Origin: Eretmocerus hayati
Lineage: Eukaryota > Arthropoda > Insecta > Hymenoptera > Aphelinidae
Length of the DNA stretch: 64,000 nucleotides
Direction: 5' to 3'
Assembly (NCBI GenBank): GCA_029851415.1
Contig: CM056743.1
Span: 120,558,305-120,622,304 of the forward strand
The notes under the pieces were generated by a model. That model ran no database searches. It was not told the DNA's origin and saw only the letters and a list, made by a program, of their open reading frames with translations. The first letter of the stretch is position 1. Each line of letters starts with the position of its first letter. Of the stretch, positions 12,291 through 24,492 are shown one piece after another. A program made the translations under genes and the position numbers.

Positions 12291-12843
12291 TGAAAAATTT
12301 GGAAACGCGACATCACTATCATGTGGGACCTTCTTCACTTTGAGGTGAATAGTTTCCGGTTTCTCCGATAACGTAAACAAATTTTAGCGTGCCAAATTGT
12401 GTGATGGTTCATTATACAATACGTATTATATGCCGTCAGTAGGCCCAGCAGAAACAAGTTCCGCACGCAAGTGCTCTATGACTTTTCACACTGGTGTAAC
12501 ATTTTTCTACACTAGTGAGACATCTTTCGTATTGGAGATTAATATTACTCATATTAGTACATGTAAAGTTTCTTCCTCGAGACATTAAGAGCATGCAGTA
12601 GCCGTGCAACCCAGCCATGGAGCTTTATTCGCATCTTGAGTGATAATTTCGACAATACAGAGTTTGAAATATGCCGTCGAGTCATTATTTATTGACTAAC
12701 TTACACTTTACAACTCGAAGTTTGGCCCAAATTACGTAGCATTGCAGGAGAATAGGACGACTGGACCGGCTGGCACCTCCTAACCTATAATGTGAGTCCA
12801 CTTTTGTTCTCAAACTACGCAAATTCTCTTTGAATTTAGACTA
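12291..12843. other. Intergenic with part of an outer inverted repeat
   Basis: No gene. The last part (about 12690-12840) holds AAACTACGCAAATTCTCTTTGAATT, whose complement is found at 13215-13260, so the element at 12844-13167 seems inserted inside another inverted repeat. That outer repeat ends in a GCATGATGCCC-type sequence near 13300 that resembles the ends of the 37955-38335 and 49249-49628 elements. Confidence 0.45.
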
Positions 12844-13167
12844 AAAAGGGGAGGTCCAACCTTGCGCGGAACACGGATCTTGATGAAACTCTGGGAATCA
12901 TCTTGTTTTGGTGGGGGGTGGAGGTACTTCCAAGGGTTTGATCCCATGGACCTTCTACCTTGAGATACAGTTATGGAGATTAGCATTATTAGTATATCTG
13001 TACATACGATTTTTCAACGGGAGCCTATGTTGGCAATGCTAATCTCTATTCTACATGGGATCTACATGGTATCAAACGCTTGGAGGTACCTCCATCCCCC
13101 GCCAAAACAAGTTGATTCCCAGAGTTTCATAAGGATCTGTGTCCCGCAAGGTTGGAGTTCCCCTTGT
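12844..13167. mobile_element. Foldback MITE (ACAAGGGGAGGTCCA family), copy 1
   Basis: Inverted arms of more than 110 bp. AAGGGGAGGTCCAACCTTGC on the left is matched by GCAAGGTTGGAGTTCCCCTT on the right, and both arms hold CTCTGGGAATCA / TGATTCCCAGAG-type blocks and the complementary CCTCCACC/GGTGGAGG. The centre contains mirrored GATTAGCATT. A second copy lies at 41777-42082 and a distant relative at 46380-46711. Confidence 0.8.
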
Positions 13168-15700
13168 AAATGACGATTCGTCGCATTCATGTTGAGCAAT
13201 AAAAATAGTTCGACAATTCATCTCTGAGCGCCAATTCAAAGAGAACTTGCGTGGTTTGGGAAGAAAATTCAGCTTGCACTGCTACCGCATGATGCCCTTG
13301 AGACAATTTGCACTCGTTGAATCTTCACAGAGGCTCCTGGTTATAGTCCACTAAGCTTGAAATGTTGATTTTTCAAATATCTTGAAAAATCGGATCTTGT
13401 GTCTGACCATACTCGTCCTTATCTACTTGGGTATGTGCATGCTTGCATTAACGTAAGAATCCTCATCCAGATACTTGATTTGAACGCGTGGTTGTGTATC
13501 TTGAATTGGTCAGTGGCAGGACTCATCAATTCCTCTGTACGGTGAAGAATCAAGTTGACCAAAAGTCAGTTTTTTTGAGAATTTATTGGGAGATAATCGT
13601 GCGGATAATTCTTCAGATGATGCTTGAGCTTGACTTGACCAAGTCACTCGTGCACACAGATGCAGGGCTGAAACCTCGGATTTTCTGCACAGCCGCATAT
13701 GCTCACCGTCTTCTCTTTTCCTCCTTCTTATCTCTCTTACTCTTATTTTTATGCGAGAGAGCGTACTCATGCAGTCACACTTGCACATACGACTGCAGAG
13801 TATGCCCATCCCTCAAGCATCATTGAGAGCTGTGCCTGCAAGCCTTCCTTCTCTCGTTTTCTTCTTTGGATAATTTTACGTATAACACACGACAACCTCT
13901 TACTCCATAGCCTGTACTCCCCTTGTGGTATGACTCATCGAGTGTTTCTGATGCATGCGGAGTAATGTGCACTCTACTCTCTTCATCTTGGATTTCAAAA
14001 TTGAGAGCTCGGACCAGATAGTCGCGCCGTTTGCCTAGAGAACACATACTCTCTTATATACTCATGTATATTTACTTTTTGCACTGCAAGTTCAAGGTGG
14101 CCGTGACTCAACTCTCTGACTCACGCCTTGCATCGCTTTACAGCCTCCTCCTCCACCTCCTCTCTGGTACTGAATCCATTCAGGCAGGCTCTCCATTGTT
14201 CTGCTTCTGCAGCTCGAGGCTCTCTGCATTATTATCCGAAAGTATGTATTACAATGTAAGGGTACGTGTTGGTACCAAGTGTTGTTATGTTAGACGCTCC
14301 AGCATGGCCATCGTACGCGAGGAAGAGAGACTTGACTCTCTTCACACCTTTTTGTCCCCTTTTTTAGCGTTGAGAGAAAGAGAGCGAGAGAGAGAGAGAG
14401 GGAGGGAGAGAGAGAGCATCGTGCGAGTTTTGGTCTTCCGCCAAGTGACCGATACCATGACGGAGTTGGAGTTATCCGTTATCATGAGTATCGTTCAGGG
14501 ATCTGAGATAGTGTCTCGGGGTGGGAACACACCAGTGATGTCTCTTTCAAAAGATACTGTTTTCATGTTTTCCCGGCAAAATCGACACAGTCCCTTCATT
14601 TATGTGTTGGACAAATGATTCGTGTTGAGTCCATCCATATTCCAGGCTAGTCAAATTGGACTTCCCATGAAACCTTGTTCATGCCCAACACATTGAACAA
14701 TCAATACTGTTGATGAATCATATCGTCATGCTAGCCTAATCCCGCGTTGTTGTTCTGGCAAAATGTCCCAACGTCAGGGCAATACAATTGGGTACATTCC
14801 CTGATTTAGAACTTCGAAGAATTATGAAACTAACTGTTTTGATGATGCAAGATGTTCTTCTTTTGTAATGTAGTCATTAAACTGTACGGTCTTGCTATGT
14901 AGAATCGGTCCATGATCATTCCAAATTATGCATGAACTTTATGTCGGATTGCTCGATCATTTTGAAAATTTTTGGGCTGAGTCTAACATCACTTTCTGTA
15001 AAGATTGGACATCCGCAACCTTAGATAAGGTTGGCTCTTGTCGATAAGCTCTGTCAGATGTGGGAACTTTGGGGGTAATTATGACACCTAGATCATCAGT
15101 ACATGAAGACATCATTGAAAAGTCCTATCTATGGCTTTTTTACTTTCTTTAATAAGACACTAGGTTGAGAGTATCTAAGGAGTGGTAAGATGCTGGGTCA
15201 CAAACTTGTGTGACTATTCACCATCATGCGCGGGTTATTTGTGAGGAGATAGTGAAATGAGTCTTGAAGCATTATGGACCGGGTTTTTGGATTTCAAATG
15301 TTTAATTGCTTCTTTTGCATGAGTGTGAGTTGTCTTTGCTCCATTACCTCTACACTTTTTGGCACAGAGACAATTGCAGTTACTATAATTTGAATTGCGT
15401 TATTACATAGTACACCACTGAAAAAAGAGAAGCATCAAGAGTACAGTGGATGACAGAACTCTGGAAATCTTCTTTCTTTGATAGAAAGTAAAGGTACATA
15501 TCTCAGAGAATTTTATACAATTGACTACTCTTTCCCAAGATACATCAACAGGAAATGGAATTGCCAACTGCAGTAATTATACATCTTGGAGAGAGAGTTT
15601 CATTGAATCAAAAAGATTGAGACATCATCATTGGTTACTAAAACACAAAGTTCTTTAAGTTTGAGCATCGAGATCCTCTAATTGTCAGGCCTGCTAATTG
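13168..15700. other. Intergenic: CT/GA-rich, no gene recognised
   Basis: Contains a (GA)n microsatellite at about 14376-14418. The open frame at 14031-14618 reads through that GA repeat as an Arg-Glu run and has no domain, so it is not called. The rest looks like ordinary AT-rich intergenic DNA. Confidence 0.5.
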
Positions 15701-17493
15701 TATATGATGAATTCCACGCCAAAGCGACCTACGAAAAGGGGTCATCTCTCAGATTCTTTTTTAACCTTTTTCGTTCGATTCTATGGCCCAAAATAGGAAC
15801 TTCTGACCACCTATGGGGCCCAAAAAAAATTTCTCCTCTCCATTGCACGCACATCCGTCAACAGACCGAAAATTTATCGTATAAAAATCGATGCTCTTTT
15901 ATTCACAAAAAAGGGAATATTTCGAGTTTTTGCATAGCTATCGATTTGAGGGTTGCGGCATCTGAAAGGGCATCAAAAAACCTATCGAAAACGTTGTTGG
16001 AGATTCCTTTTCTGTGATTTCGGGGCCTCCTGGAGGCAAAAGAGTGTTTTTCACTAAAATGTTGATTTCGCAGAAAGCCATTTTTTTTTATTTTTTTAAA
16101 ATCATATATTTGACGTGAAATTTTGCGTTCTTTTGAAAAAAATGGGTTTCAGAGGAGTTTGGGGCGATCCAAGAACTTATGAGCCATTTTTTGAATATTC
16201 GATTTTTTCGGTTTCAGAAAAAGGCGATTTTCTGCGCATGCGCACAAACGTAGACTTTCGGCGCTACTTTCAATGGAATGCTGACAAAATTTCCTATAAA
16301 ATGACTACCTGCAAAGTGGAAATTCATGCACTGAAACGCGATCTGCAAGGATTAATTATGTGGAAGCAAAATCACATGAAAATTTAGCCCATTAACGCCT
16401 TCGTGGCGCCTGCTGAGATGACACGTTCACGAGATCTTCTCGGGACTCAATTTTGAGTACGAAATTGACCTGAAAAAAATTCGGAACACATGGTTTCAAC
16501 GTAAAATTGTATGAACTTTCAAAATATGCGATGAAATTCCCCGTTTGAGGCAAACCCAAGGTGTTACATTCAATTTTTTGCAATTTTGGATGTGAAATAT
16601 CGTATTTTCTGGCAAAAAATTGAATGTAGCACCTCTGGTTCGCCTCAAACGGGATTTTTCATCGCATATTTTGAAAGTTCATACAAGTTTACGTTGAAAC
16701 CATGTGGTCCGAATTTTTTTCGGGTCAATTTCGTACTCAAAATTGAGTCCCGAGAAGATCTCATGAATGTGTCATCTCAGCAGGCGCCACGAAGGCGTTA
16801 ATGGGCTGAATTTTCATGTGATTTTGATTCGACATAATTAATCCTTGCAGATCGCGTTTCAGTGCATGAATTTCAACTTTGCAGGTAGTCATTTTATAGG
16901 AAATTTTGTCAGCTTTCCATTGAAAGTGGCGCTGAAAGTCTACGTTTGTGCGCATGCGCAGAAAATCGCCTTTTTCTGAAACCGAAAAAATCGAATTTCC
17001 AAAAAATGGCTCATAAGTCTCTTGGATCGCCCCAAACTTCTCTGAAACCCATTTTTTTTCAGAAGAATGCAAAATTTTACGTCAAATATATGATTTTAAA
17101 AAAATAAAAAAAATGGCTTTCTGAGAAATCAACATTTTAGTGAAAAACACTCTTTTGCCTCCAGGAGGCCCCGAAATCACAGAAAAGGAATCTCCAACAA
17201 CGTTTTCGATAGGTTTTTTGATGCCCTTTCAGATGCCGTAACCCGCAAATCGATAGCTATTCAAAAACTCGAAATATTCCCATTTTTGTGAATAAAAGAG
17301 CATCGATTTTTATACGATAAATTTTCGGTCTGTTGACGGATGTGCGTGCAATGGAGGGGAGAATTTTTTTGTGGGCCCCATAGGTGGTCAGAAGTTCCTA
17401 TTTTGGGCCATAGAATCGAATGAAAAAGGTTAAAAAAGAATCTGAGAGATGACCCCTTTTCGTAGGTCGCTTTGGCGTGGAATTCATCATATA
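15701..17493. mobile_element. 1.8-kb near-perfect palindrome (foldback element)
   Basis: The left arm 15701-16581 (881 bp) and right arm 16612-17493 (882 bp) are nearly exact reverse complements with a spacer of about 30 bp. Outer ends read TATATGATGAATTCCACGCC and GGCGTGGAATTCATCATATA. Inner ends read CAATTTTTTGC and GCAAAAAATTG. Both arms can be read as short open frames (16115-16387 and 16761-17072 on opposite strands) because they are copies of each other; this is not evidence of coding. No transposase. A diverged relative forms part of 8786-12290. Confidence 0.92.
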
Positions 17494-18962
17494 TGTGGCC
17501 CTTTCATGGGGAATTGCTAGTCACACCTAGTGAGTGAAAATTCCACGATCTATTGCACCTCAGTTGCAAAGTAATAGTGAGGAGGCATAGTAATCATTAT
17601 GATGGCGTTTCCGCTAATTATTCCAATGCTTCAGAAAATTAAAACAGTCTCAATTGAATCTCTCAAACCATAGGATCGTTTATTGCGAGGCCTAAATATA
17701 AGATCTCTTCCTCGGGTCCATATCGTCTATTTCTTCACCATACATAGAGAGACTTTTCTATAAAAGTTAAATATCGAGGCCAGACACTTTTGCAGAAGCA
17801 AAAGTCAACTCTTGCAAATAATTGTGGGTGAAGTGGAGACTATCCTGGGTCAGGCATCTAAATGTGCAGAAAGGTCTTATCAACAGTTACATTTTCTTGG
17901 ATACAGTATAACTTATATAATAGTCAAATAGTTCAAGAGGTGAAATACATTCTTTATAATTACAAATTCATGCATTCGTCTTGGTTGGTGTAACTTGAAA
18001 TGAATCTTTTTTTTTTTTTTCATTTCACATTTATTCGCCATAATGCGACTCAGCGCTTGGCCACGGCTCGCTCGCTCGCAGCTTGCACGCTCGTGCGTTC
18101 ATCCTCGTGACCTTTCTTTGTCTCCCCTTTCATTACCTCTTCTCCCTCTTCCCCGGGCGTCATTGTCTCCTCGATTGTCGTCTTTCTCGCGGGCCTCTCT
18201 CCCTCTCTTTCTCTCATGCAGCCTTTCCCTTTTTATATGATGGCTGACGGGATCGTACAACTGTACACCGTCTCGGAGACTTGCCGTCGCCGCGCGCCGC
18301 CCGCACCGTTGATGTGTAAAATTGCTATAGAGATAGTACCAAATGAAAATTGCACTCGGTAATAGTCTTCTACAATCGATTCGCCGTTGAAGCGTAATCG
18401 TTTTCAAGCATCACTAGTCATTTATCTTGAGAGCAGATGACGACCCTGACCTCAGCTCCGTCATTTCAGCTTTTCATCAGTGCTCATGGTGTGTATCCGT
18501 ATCCTCTTGATGGGAAACTTTTCTGTTATTTTGTAGCCACGCATCGGTTGGCTCGCAAAAATATTCAGTGAGCTCGCTTTGTGGTGAAATCCGGTGAGTT
18601 TGACACTTCCAGAGCAACGGTAGTAAACGATCTATCATCGGATAAGTGACCGAAGAACCCAAAAATGGTGATGCTCTCTGTAGTCTGAAGGTCAACAGGT
18701 CCAAGCGCGAAGGTCGAACTTGGGATGGCCTTTGGGATGCAGTTGATTGATTCTGCTGTCGGGAAAAGATATTAGGCCATTGACAATGAGACCTTGACGT
18801 AAACCACGCAGCCTGGGCGTCAGAGGCACAGAACTTCCAGTGGATCAAGTGCCAATTGATTTCAATTCAAGTCACTAAGGGGGTGTGCATAAACACGCCG
18901 CAACGAGTGGGAGGGGGGGGGGGGGTCTGGACCTGAACTACCGGCCAGTTTGAAAAGATAAT
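17494..18962. other. Intergenic, T-rich and G-run simple repeats
   Basis: No gene. Poly-T at 18008-18020, a CT-rich stretch at 18100-18230 and a run of 13 or so G at 18910-18925. Open frames on both strands at 18043-18407 are from the CT-rich DNA. Confidence 0.5.
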
Positions 18963-19389
18963 CCCATGTAAAACATACGATTCCATGAACATATATGATC
19001 ATACGTAAAACCACTTCAAACATTTTTTTTCATTCCAGAAAGTTGTGATATATTGATTAAAACCTATTCTAACACCAATACGTAGGAGTCAGTTTCAAGT
19101 TCCCAAAAACTGACATTTTCGACGAAAAATGATATTTAATGTGGTTTTTTTCTCTTCGGTACTTCAAATGTTCAAAACCTGAGAATGAGTCTGGGAAAGA
19201 TACTTCTGAGTCATGTTCGATCATCACGGTCAAGTATCGATGTTACACCATCTGTAAATGAGTATATCACGTCTTTCCGGGATAAAAATGACAAATTTTC
19301 AAACGAATTTTATTCATGATCATATATGACCATGGAATCCACGGATTCCATGATCATATATGTTCATGGAATCTTATGTTTTACATGGG
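18963..19389. mobile_element. Short MITE-like element with ~40-bp inverted ends
   Basis: CCCATGTAAAACATACGATT at the left is matched by AATCTTATGTTTTACATGGG at the right, and the match continues through CATGAACATATATGATCAT on the left and ATGATCATATATGTTCATG on the right. The ~345-bp interior has no coding potential. Confidence 0.75.
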
Positions 19390-19703
19390 ATGACACAACA
19401 AAAATGACTGAAAATCAGTCAACGCAGTTTACGCACGGTCCCAATGTTGTTAACAATTGAATCTGGGCATTCTTGTTGTGCTTCTGGAAAACACAGTTAC
19501 TCGAAAAAGTGGCCCTTCGACGAAATTGCAATAAATGAAGAAATGAGCTGCAAGTGCAAGACATTTGATCACTCTTCGTGATTCGTGGTTCGAAGGTCCA
19601 GACTTGAAGTATATAACGTTTCGAATAAAAGATATTACAAATCGAATGGGTACATGTTCAGGCGACTCCACTAAACATAAATGAATGTGGCTTTAGTTCT
19701 TAG
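19390..19703. other. Short spacer between repeats, no gene
   Basis: Nothing supported beyond flanking repeats. Confidence 0.4.
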
Positions 19704-20053
19704 TCAAATACCCTTATTGATTGAACTGACAAGGGGGGACCACGGGGTCCAGGTCGTCAATCACGCCCAAAATTTTTTCACAGTTTTGTTCCATCTAGAA
19801 TATGAAAAATCTAGAATAGCTCTGTCAAATGGGCCTCCTGTTCAGAGTTATAAGCAAAAACGTTAACATTGCAAGTATATCTAATGTCATAGGCTGTAAC
19901 TCTGAACAGGAGGCCCATTTGACGGAGTTAATCTGGATTCTTCATATTCTAGGTGATACAAAACCGAGAAAACAGTAAAAAAAAATTTGGGGAAGATTGG
20001 GGACCCAGACCCCGTGGTCCCCCCTTGTGAGTATTATGAATAAGGTATTTGAA
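19704..20053. mobile_element. Foldback element, 350 bp
   Basis: Arms of about 155 bp and 160 bp: ACAAGGGGGGACCACGGGGTC (from 19729) is complementary to GACCCCGTGGTCCCCCCTTGT (to 20028), and CAAATGGGCCTCCTGTTCAG is complementary to CTGAACAGGAGGCCCATTTG near the centre. The ACAAGGGG end resembles the MITE family of 12844-13167 and 41777-42082. Similarity of the flanks (TCAAATACC.TTATT) continues outward about 25 bp. Confidence 0.85.
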
Positions 20054-20798
20054 AACCAGATTCTGAAATCATGCTTCCATTTTGACAAACTGTCCACGGA
20101 AGACTTGACTGCTGATAAAGGTGTCAAAATTGCTTGTTGTATCTGACCTTTCCTAATTGATAGAAATTGAGTTTGAGCCCTACAGCACACTTACTTAAGT
20201 AGGTACACTCGAATATAACTCTTCACATAAGTCAACGACATGAAAAAAGTTGTGGGTATTTTCTTGATCATCATTCTTCATTCCGCCGGTAACCCTGATT
20301 ACATCTGTTGACTGTAGTAATAGAGGAATTTTCGGGATGATTTGAAGCGCTCGTAAAGTAATCGCAAGCTCTCCGAGAATCTTGACGAGAGGTTTGATCT
20401 TTTCAAAAGCCTTACCTTCATTTTTTTGATACATCCCCCAAGTTCATCACAATCTCTTCATCAAACTACAGCAAATTCTCTAAAAATGTTTCATCGTTCG
20501 AACAGCATCACCCCTCGAAAGTTGAATCACTCTCGACGACGACGCCGTAACTTTGGCTTACGCGAGGTCGCATGCAACCGCAACGCTTGCATCGAGACTG
20601 TATATACACCGTTCGTTGGTCAACTTTCAAACAAGTTAGCTGTCACGTGCAGTTGTTGTACAGAGCCTTTTACAGAGTATGAACTTATACATACTCATAC
20701 CATCAATGCTACAAAAGCCGTTCAACTTGTACAAACGTATCCTTTCACCTCATCGACTTTGCACTCTAGACTGCACCGCATGCATCAAGCTATCCTTA
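20054..20798. other. Intergenic, no gene recognised
   Basis: Open frames here (minus 20195-20434, plus 20426-20893) show no known domain, and the latter runs into a MITE. Nothing else noted. Confidence 0.4.
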
Positions 20799-21152
20799 GG
20801 GTGCGTCCACAAATGATGCATATGCAGTGCACATTGCGCATATGCACTGCGCACGTGCACATGGGCAGCTCATCGGACTTGCGCAAAAATTGAAGGGCTC
20901 ACATCAGAGAATTTCTGATTTGAATCGATTTGTGTGTTTGCTCCGTTACCAGCTGATCGGAGGCAGAACTCGACGAGTTCCGTCTCATGTGCACGTGTGC
21001 AGCTCATCAAATTTTAGCCAAAACCAGACGGGCCAAAACTAAATCAGAAATTTTCTGATGTAATTGGCTCAACTTTGATGAACTGCACATGTGCACGTGT
21101 GATGTGCATATGCGCAGTGCGCACTGCATATGCATCATGTAAGGACACACCC
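20799..21152. mobile_element. MITE with alternating purine-pyrimidine arms, copy 1
   Basis: Inverted ends GGGTGCGTCCACAAATGATG and CATCATGTAAGGACACACCC. Each arm then carries a long alternating purine/pyrimidine stretch of GTGCAC, GCGCATATGCA and ACGTGCACAT units (about 20818-20868 and 21083-21135). Inner parts are also inverted: GAATTTCTGATTTGAAT near 20909 and AATTTTCTGATGTAATT near 21048. No coding capacity. Confidence 0.85.
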
Positions 21153-21318
21153 TAACGACTGGCTACCATATAGGTAAACTCCACCAAATAGGTAAGGACC
21201 ACAATCATGTCTCACACCTGTAAGGTAAAGAGCTCGAGAATATATGCAGCTTTCCGTTGTGCAGATATATCTACAAGTCGCTTTTGCGTGGAGTGCAGCG
21301 GTTCGTCGTCGTGTCTCA

Positions 21319-21590
21319 GGGTGCGTCCACAAATGATGCATGCAGTGCACACTGTGCATGTGCACCGCACACGTGCACATATGCAGCTCTTCGAATTTGC
21401 AAAGATCGGCAAAGATTGAAGTGAGTTTCTTATTTGAATCGGTTTGTGTCTTTGCTCCGTTACCGTCTGATCCACAGCAGAGCTCGGCGAGTTCCATCTG
21501 GTTTTGGCTGGAATTTGATGAGCGTGTGCGCGTGTGCATGCAATGCATATGCGCAGTGTGCACTGCATATGCATATTTGTGGACGCACCC
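21319..21590. mobile_element. MITE with alternating purine-pyrimidine arms, copy 2
   Basis: Same family as 20799-21152, about 170 bp away and shorter. Ends are GGGTGCGTCCACAAATGATG and ATATTTGTGGACGCACCC, flanked by TCA on each side (a possible 3-bp target duplication). The arms again hold TGCATATGC and GTGCAC alternations. Confidence 0.85.
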
Positions 21591-23289
21591 TCAGACGCGC
21601 AAGCTTGCACATCCATCTACACACTTGTAAATATTATATCTATATCTATAACCCGTAATGCACACATGCATTCAAGTTATCAAGTTTCTGTTGCACCCAT
21701 CAGCGATATAAGACGGTTGTGTCGTCGTCGAGGCGACGAGCTCGTCGTTATATTATATTGTATTATAAATGGTGGGGATAGGGGACCTTGAGCGCCCGGC
21801 GTCACGTGACCCGGAGCAGCGACGACGGCGGCACGGTGTTGCACGCAATATATACATATAGCTATATACATATATATAGCGGCAGCATGAGGAGGGCAGG
21901 GCGCCCCGCGCGCGCGAGGGCCTTGACCTCTGCGACACGGAACTGCATCCATCCCTCCCTCCACATTGCATCCTCTGGCCAGCCAGCACATAGTTGGCTC
22001 TCGATGCTCTCTCTCTCTTTCTCTCTTCGACGGTGCTCGGGGCGCATCGCTCTTATTTTATATCTCAAATGCGTGTGCGAGAAGTGGGGGTTATGCATGC
22101 ATGTTCATGCAGCTGTGCAAGATTGCGATGCGAGAGAAAAGTGCACATCGCATTGCAGAGGGCCTTGCAGCAGCCGTGCAGTAGGATGATTTTACCTCCT
22201 TTGTTCGCCCTTTTCATCGTTGAGCAACAAAAGCGAAATCACTCGAGAAAACTCGATTAATACTTTTTTTTATACTCTTTTTTGATCGGTCACTCCTAAA
22301 ACCTGGTTTCTCAGACGGCTCTGATCTTTCCTTTGGAACACAATTTTTTTACTTCCCATGGGAAGTCACAGCAAATTTTTGTTGAACTAGATCTTTCAAG
22401 ATTCTCGTTGCGATCTTTCGAATCTTGAACGTTTTGAAATGTGCAAGATCAGTTTTCACACAGAGAGAGCCTAACGGTACTAAATCATACCGGATCCTCA
22501 ATCATTCCGTTCTCACGAGATGACAACTTGGATTATGGAGTTTCCAGCTCGCGCTTGTCGTTGCATGGAGAATTTGCTACGGCCAATGATGAGAGGTGTT
22601 GTCTGGGCCTTGGGCCGTGGCTAATCCTCCATCGATTTGTCTTTCGAGTATGCGGTGAATAGGAAACACGCATGTGTCAGATTAAAATGTTTTAGCTCAT
22701 GCAGTCGATAGTCGGTGTAAAGACAGAATGTTTTCAAACGCTTTGAATCTTTTCAGAGAGTCGATTAAAATTGGAAATGATTCGGACGCCCTTTCAGATC
22801 TATGTCACGTAATCGCTGTCTGCCACCGAGCCGGGTTTGTTCGTCGTTTAGTATAGGGCCCCTAGACCCTAGATCCTAGATCGTTTGGTCCCAGCGATTA
22901 TGAATCTGCACTCCTGATCTTCGCTGGAGCGTTATGTCAGTGTGTCTAATCAAAACATGTGAAAAATTGAATTCATGATAATTTAGAGCTGTGTGAATGT
23001 GGGTTGCAGACACTTCCCCGTGATGAATAGCTGCCAGACCAGGTTTCAAAGGCAACACCGAGTTCTCTATGTGTTTGTCCTTTCATCAGATGAGTATTTT
23101 ACCAACTACAAATAAGGATGAACCCACTATGAATAAAAGAACTCTGTTCGTGGTGAAGAGACCCCACTTTAATTTTAGGTTTTTGGTGTATGGGGATACA
23201 ACGGAAATGATGAAGCTGTACAGGTCTATTGATACCACTGACCTTGATCAATACTCAAAAACATGTTATTAGCAGGCCATAGTATGATA
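21591..23289. other. Intergenic, no gene recognised
   Basis: A GC-rich patch at 21780-22190 opens frames in several phases on both strands, which indicates base composition rather than coding. No domain or splice structure recognised. Confidence 0.45.
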
Positions 23290-23384
23290 TTTCTAGCTGT
23301 CTACGTCGGGAGCGCGATTTTCGACTCGTCTTCGCTACGCGAGGACTCGCCAAAAGTCGCGCTTCTGACGTAGCACAGCTAGAA
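23290..23384. repeat. Short imperfect hairpin, ~95 bp
   Basis: TTTCTAGCTGT..TACGTCGG..AGCGCGATTTT pairs with AAAAGTCGCGCTT..TGACGTA..ACAGCTAGAAA, with a loop around TCTTCGCTACGCGAGGA. Style is similar to the hairpins at 38567-38781 (TCGCTTCGCTCGA-type loops). May be a tiny snap-back repeat. Confidence 0.65.
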
Positions 23385-24492
23385 AATGTCGTTTGCGACT
23401 CGTGCTGTGCACTCGTCACATAATATACTATTATATCACTCGTACTCATAACATGCGTTTTGCACATCCTAGCCGAAGAACCGGACCTCGAACCGGACGC
23501 TCGCAGTGTAGCGTTTTGTGGCAGACTAGGAAAGTATAACTAGCCGACCGAGCGACCAAACAAGGCCCGCAAAATAACTTCGCATATTATAACAACTATA
23601 CGGCTCGCCGCTGCGCAAACACAGAAACGATATGAGAATGCGTATGCTTTGGTGGGAAAATGCACACCGTCCCAATGTTCTTCGAGATGGACGTAATTGT
23701 CTGAGCCGGGATATTACATACTAATTGTACGATAAATAAGAATGCCATCGAGAAAAAGATGATATTTTTGTAGGTTATGTCTTATGCCGGAAGCTAAGCT
23801 AGCTCCAGGGGGTTAGATTTCGGTCTAGACCAGTCACACGGGTCTAGTGACCAGGATTTGTAGAGGTAGCGCGTGACCTGTGCGTTGATTAGCGATTTCA
23901 TCGTTTCTGGCTTCGCAAACCTTGGGTTAGGTTAGCTCGTATAGCTGCGTTTTGCGGTTTTGTGGTCTGCTGTATACGTGATTGTTGTCAAACTAGACCG
24001 GAGATGCGCGTGATTCGACATTTTCCATTTCCATTTGAGATTGTTATGATGGATGAAGTAGTTGTATTCAATCTAATTTATGAAACTAACCAATTCAGTT
24101 CTCCAGATCAAATGAACATTATACTTTTTATAAGAAAGTAACTTCACTTTTCCGCAGAAAACAAAAAAGTATCCAGCGTTCAGTTGCATGTATCGATTTA
24201 ATGTCAATAATAATGTAATCAATTGGATTGAATATTTGATGGATTGATATACTTCTGTAATTTCCGAAGGAGGTGGAATATTCGATGTTTTGGATTTATC
24301 ATTGGGATTAATCGAGTCGAATTAAAAGTTTTCATCTAACAAAATTATGGCCATTGCTCAATGTGAGGGATTGAGCGTGTTGATTGTCTCATGGTTTAAG
24401 CTCGATGTCCCGGATTACCTTCCAAATCCAATGAAATCAACAAACGTTGAATGCCTGATGGATTGAGATTCTTGGGGTATCATCCATTCCTA
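23385..24492. other. Intergenic, no gene recognised
   Basis: AT-rich single-copy-looking DNA. Contains GGGTTAGGTTAG at about 23934, a two-unit telomere-like motif too short to interpret. Confidence 0.45.

Noticed and set aside
14031..14618. 195-codon open frame with Arg-Glu run
   Set aside because: Runs through a GA microsatellite; no domain.
16115..17072. Similar open frames on opposite strands (16115-16387 and 16761-17072)
   Set aside because: They are the two arms of one palindrome and have no transposase similarity.
21680..22260. Several overlapping open frames on both strands
   Set aside because: Open in many frames at once because of GC-rich composition; no domain.
23930..23950. Telomere-like GGGTTAGGTTAG
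   Set aside because: Only two units; too short to mean telomeric repeat.
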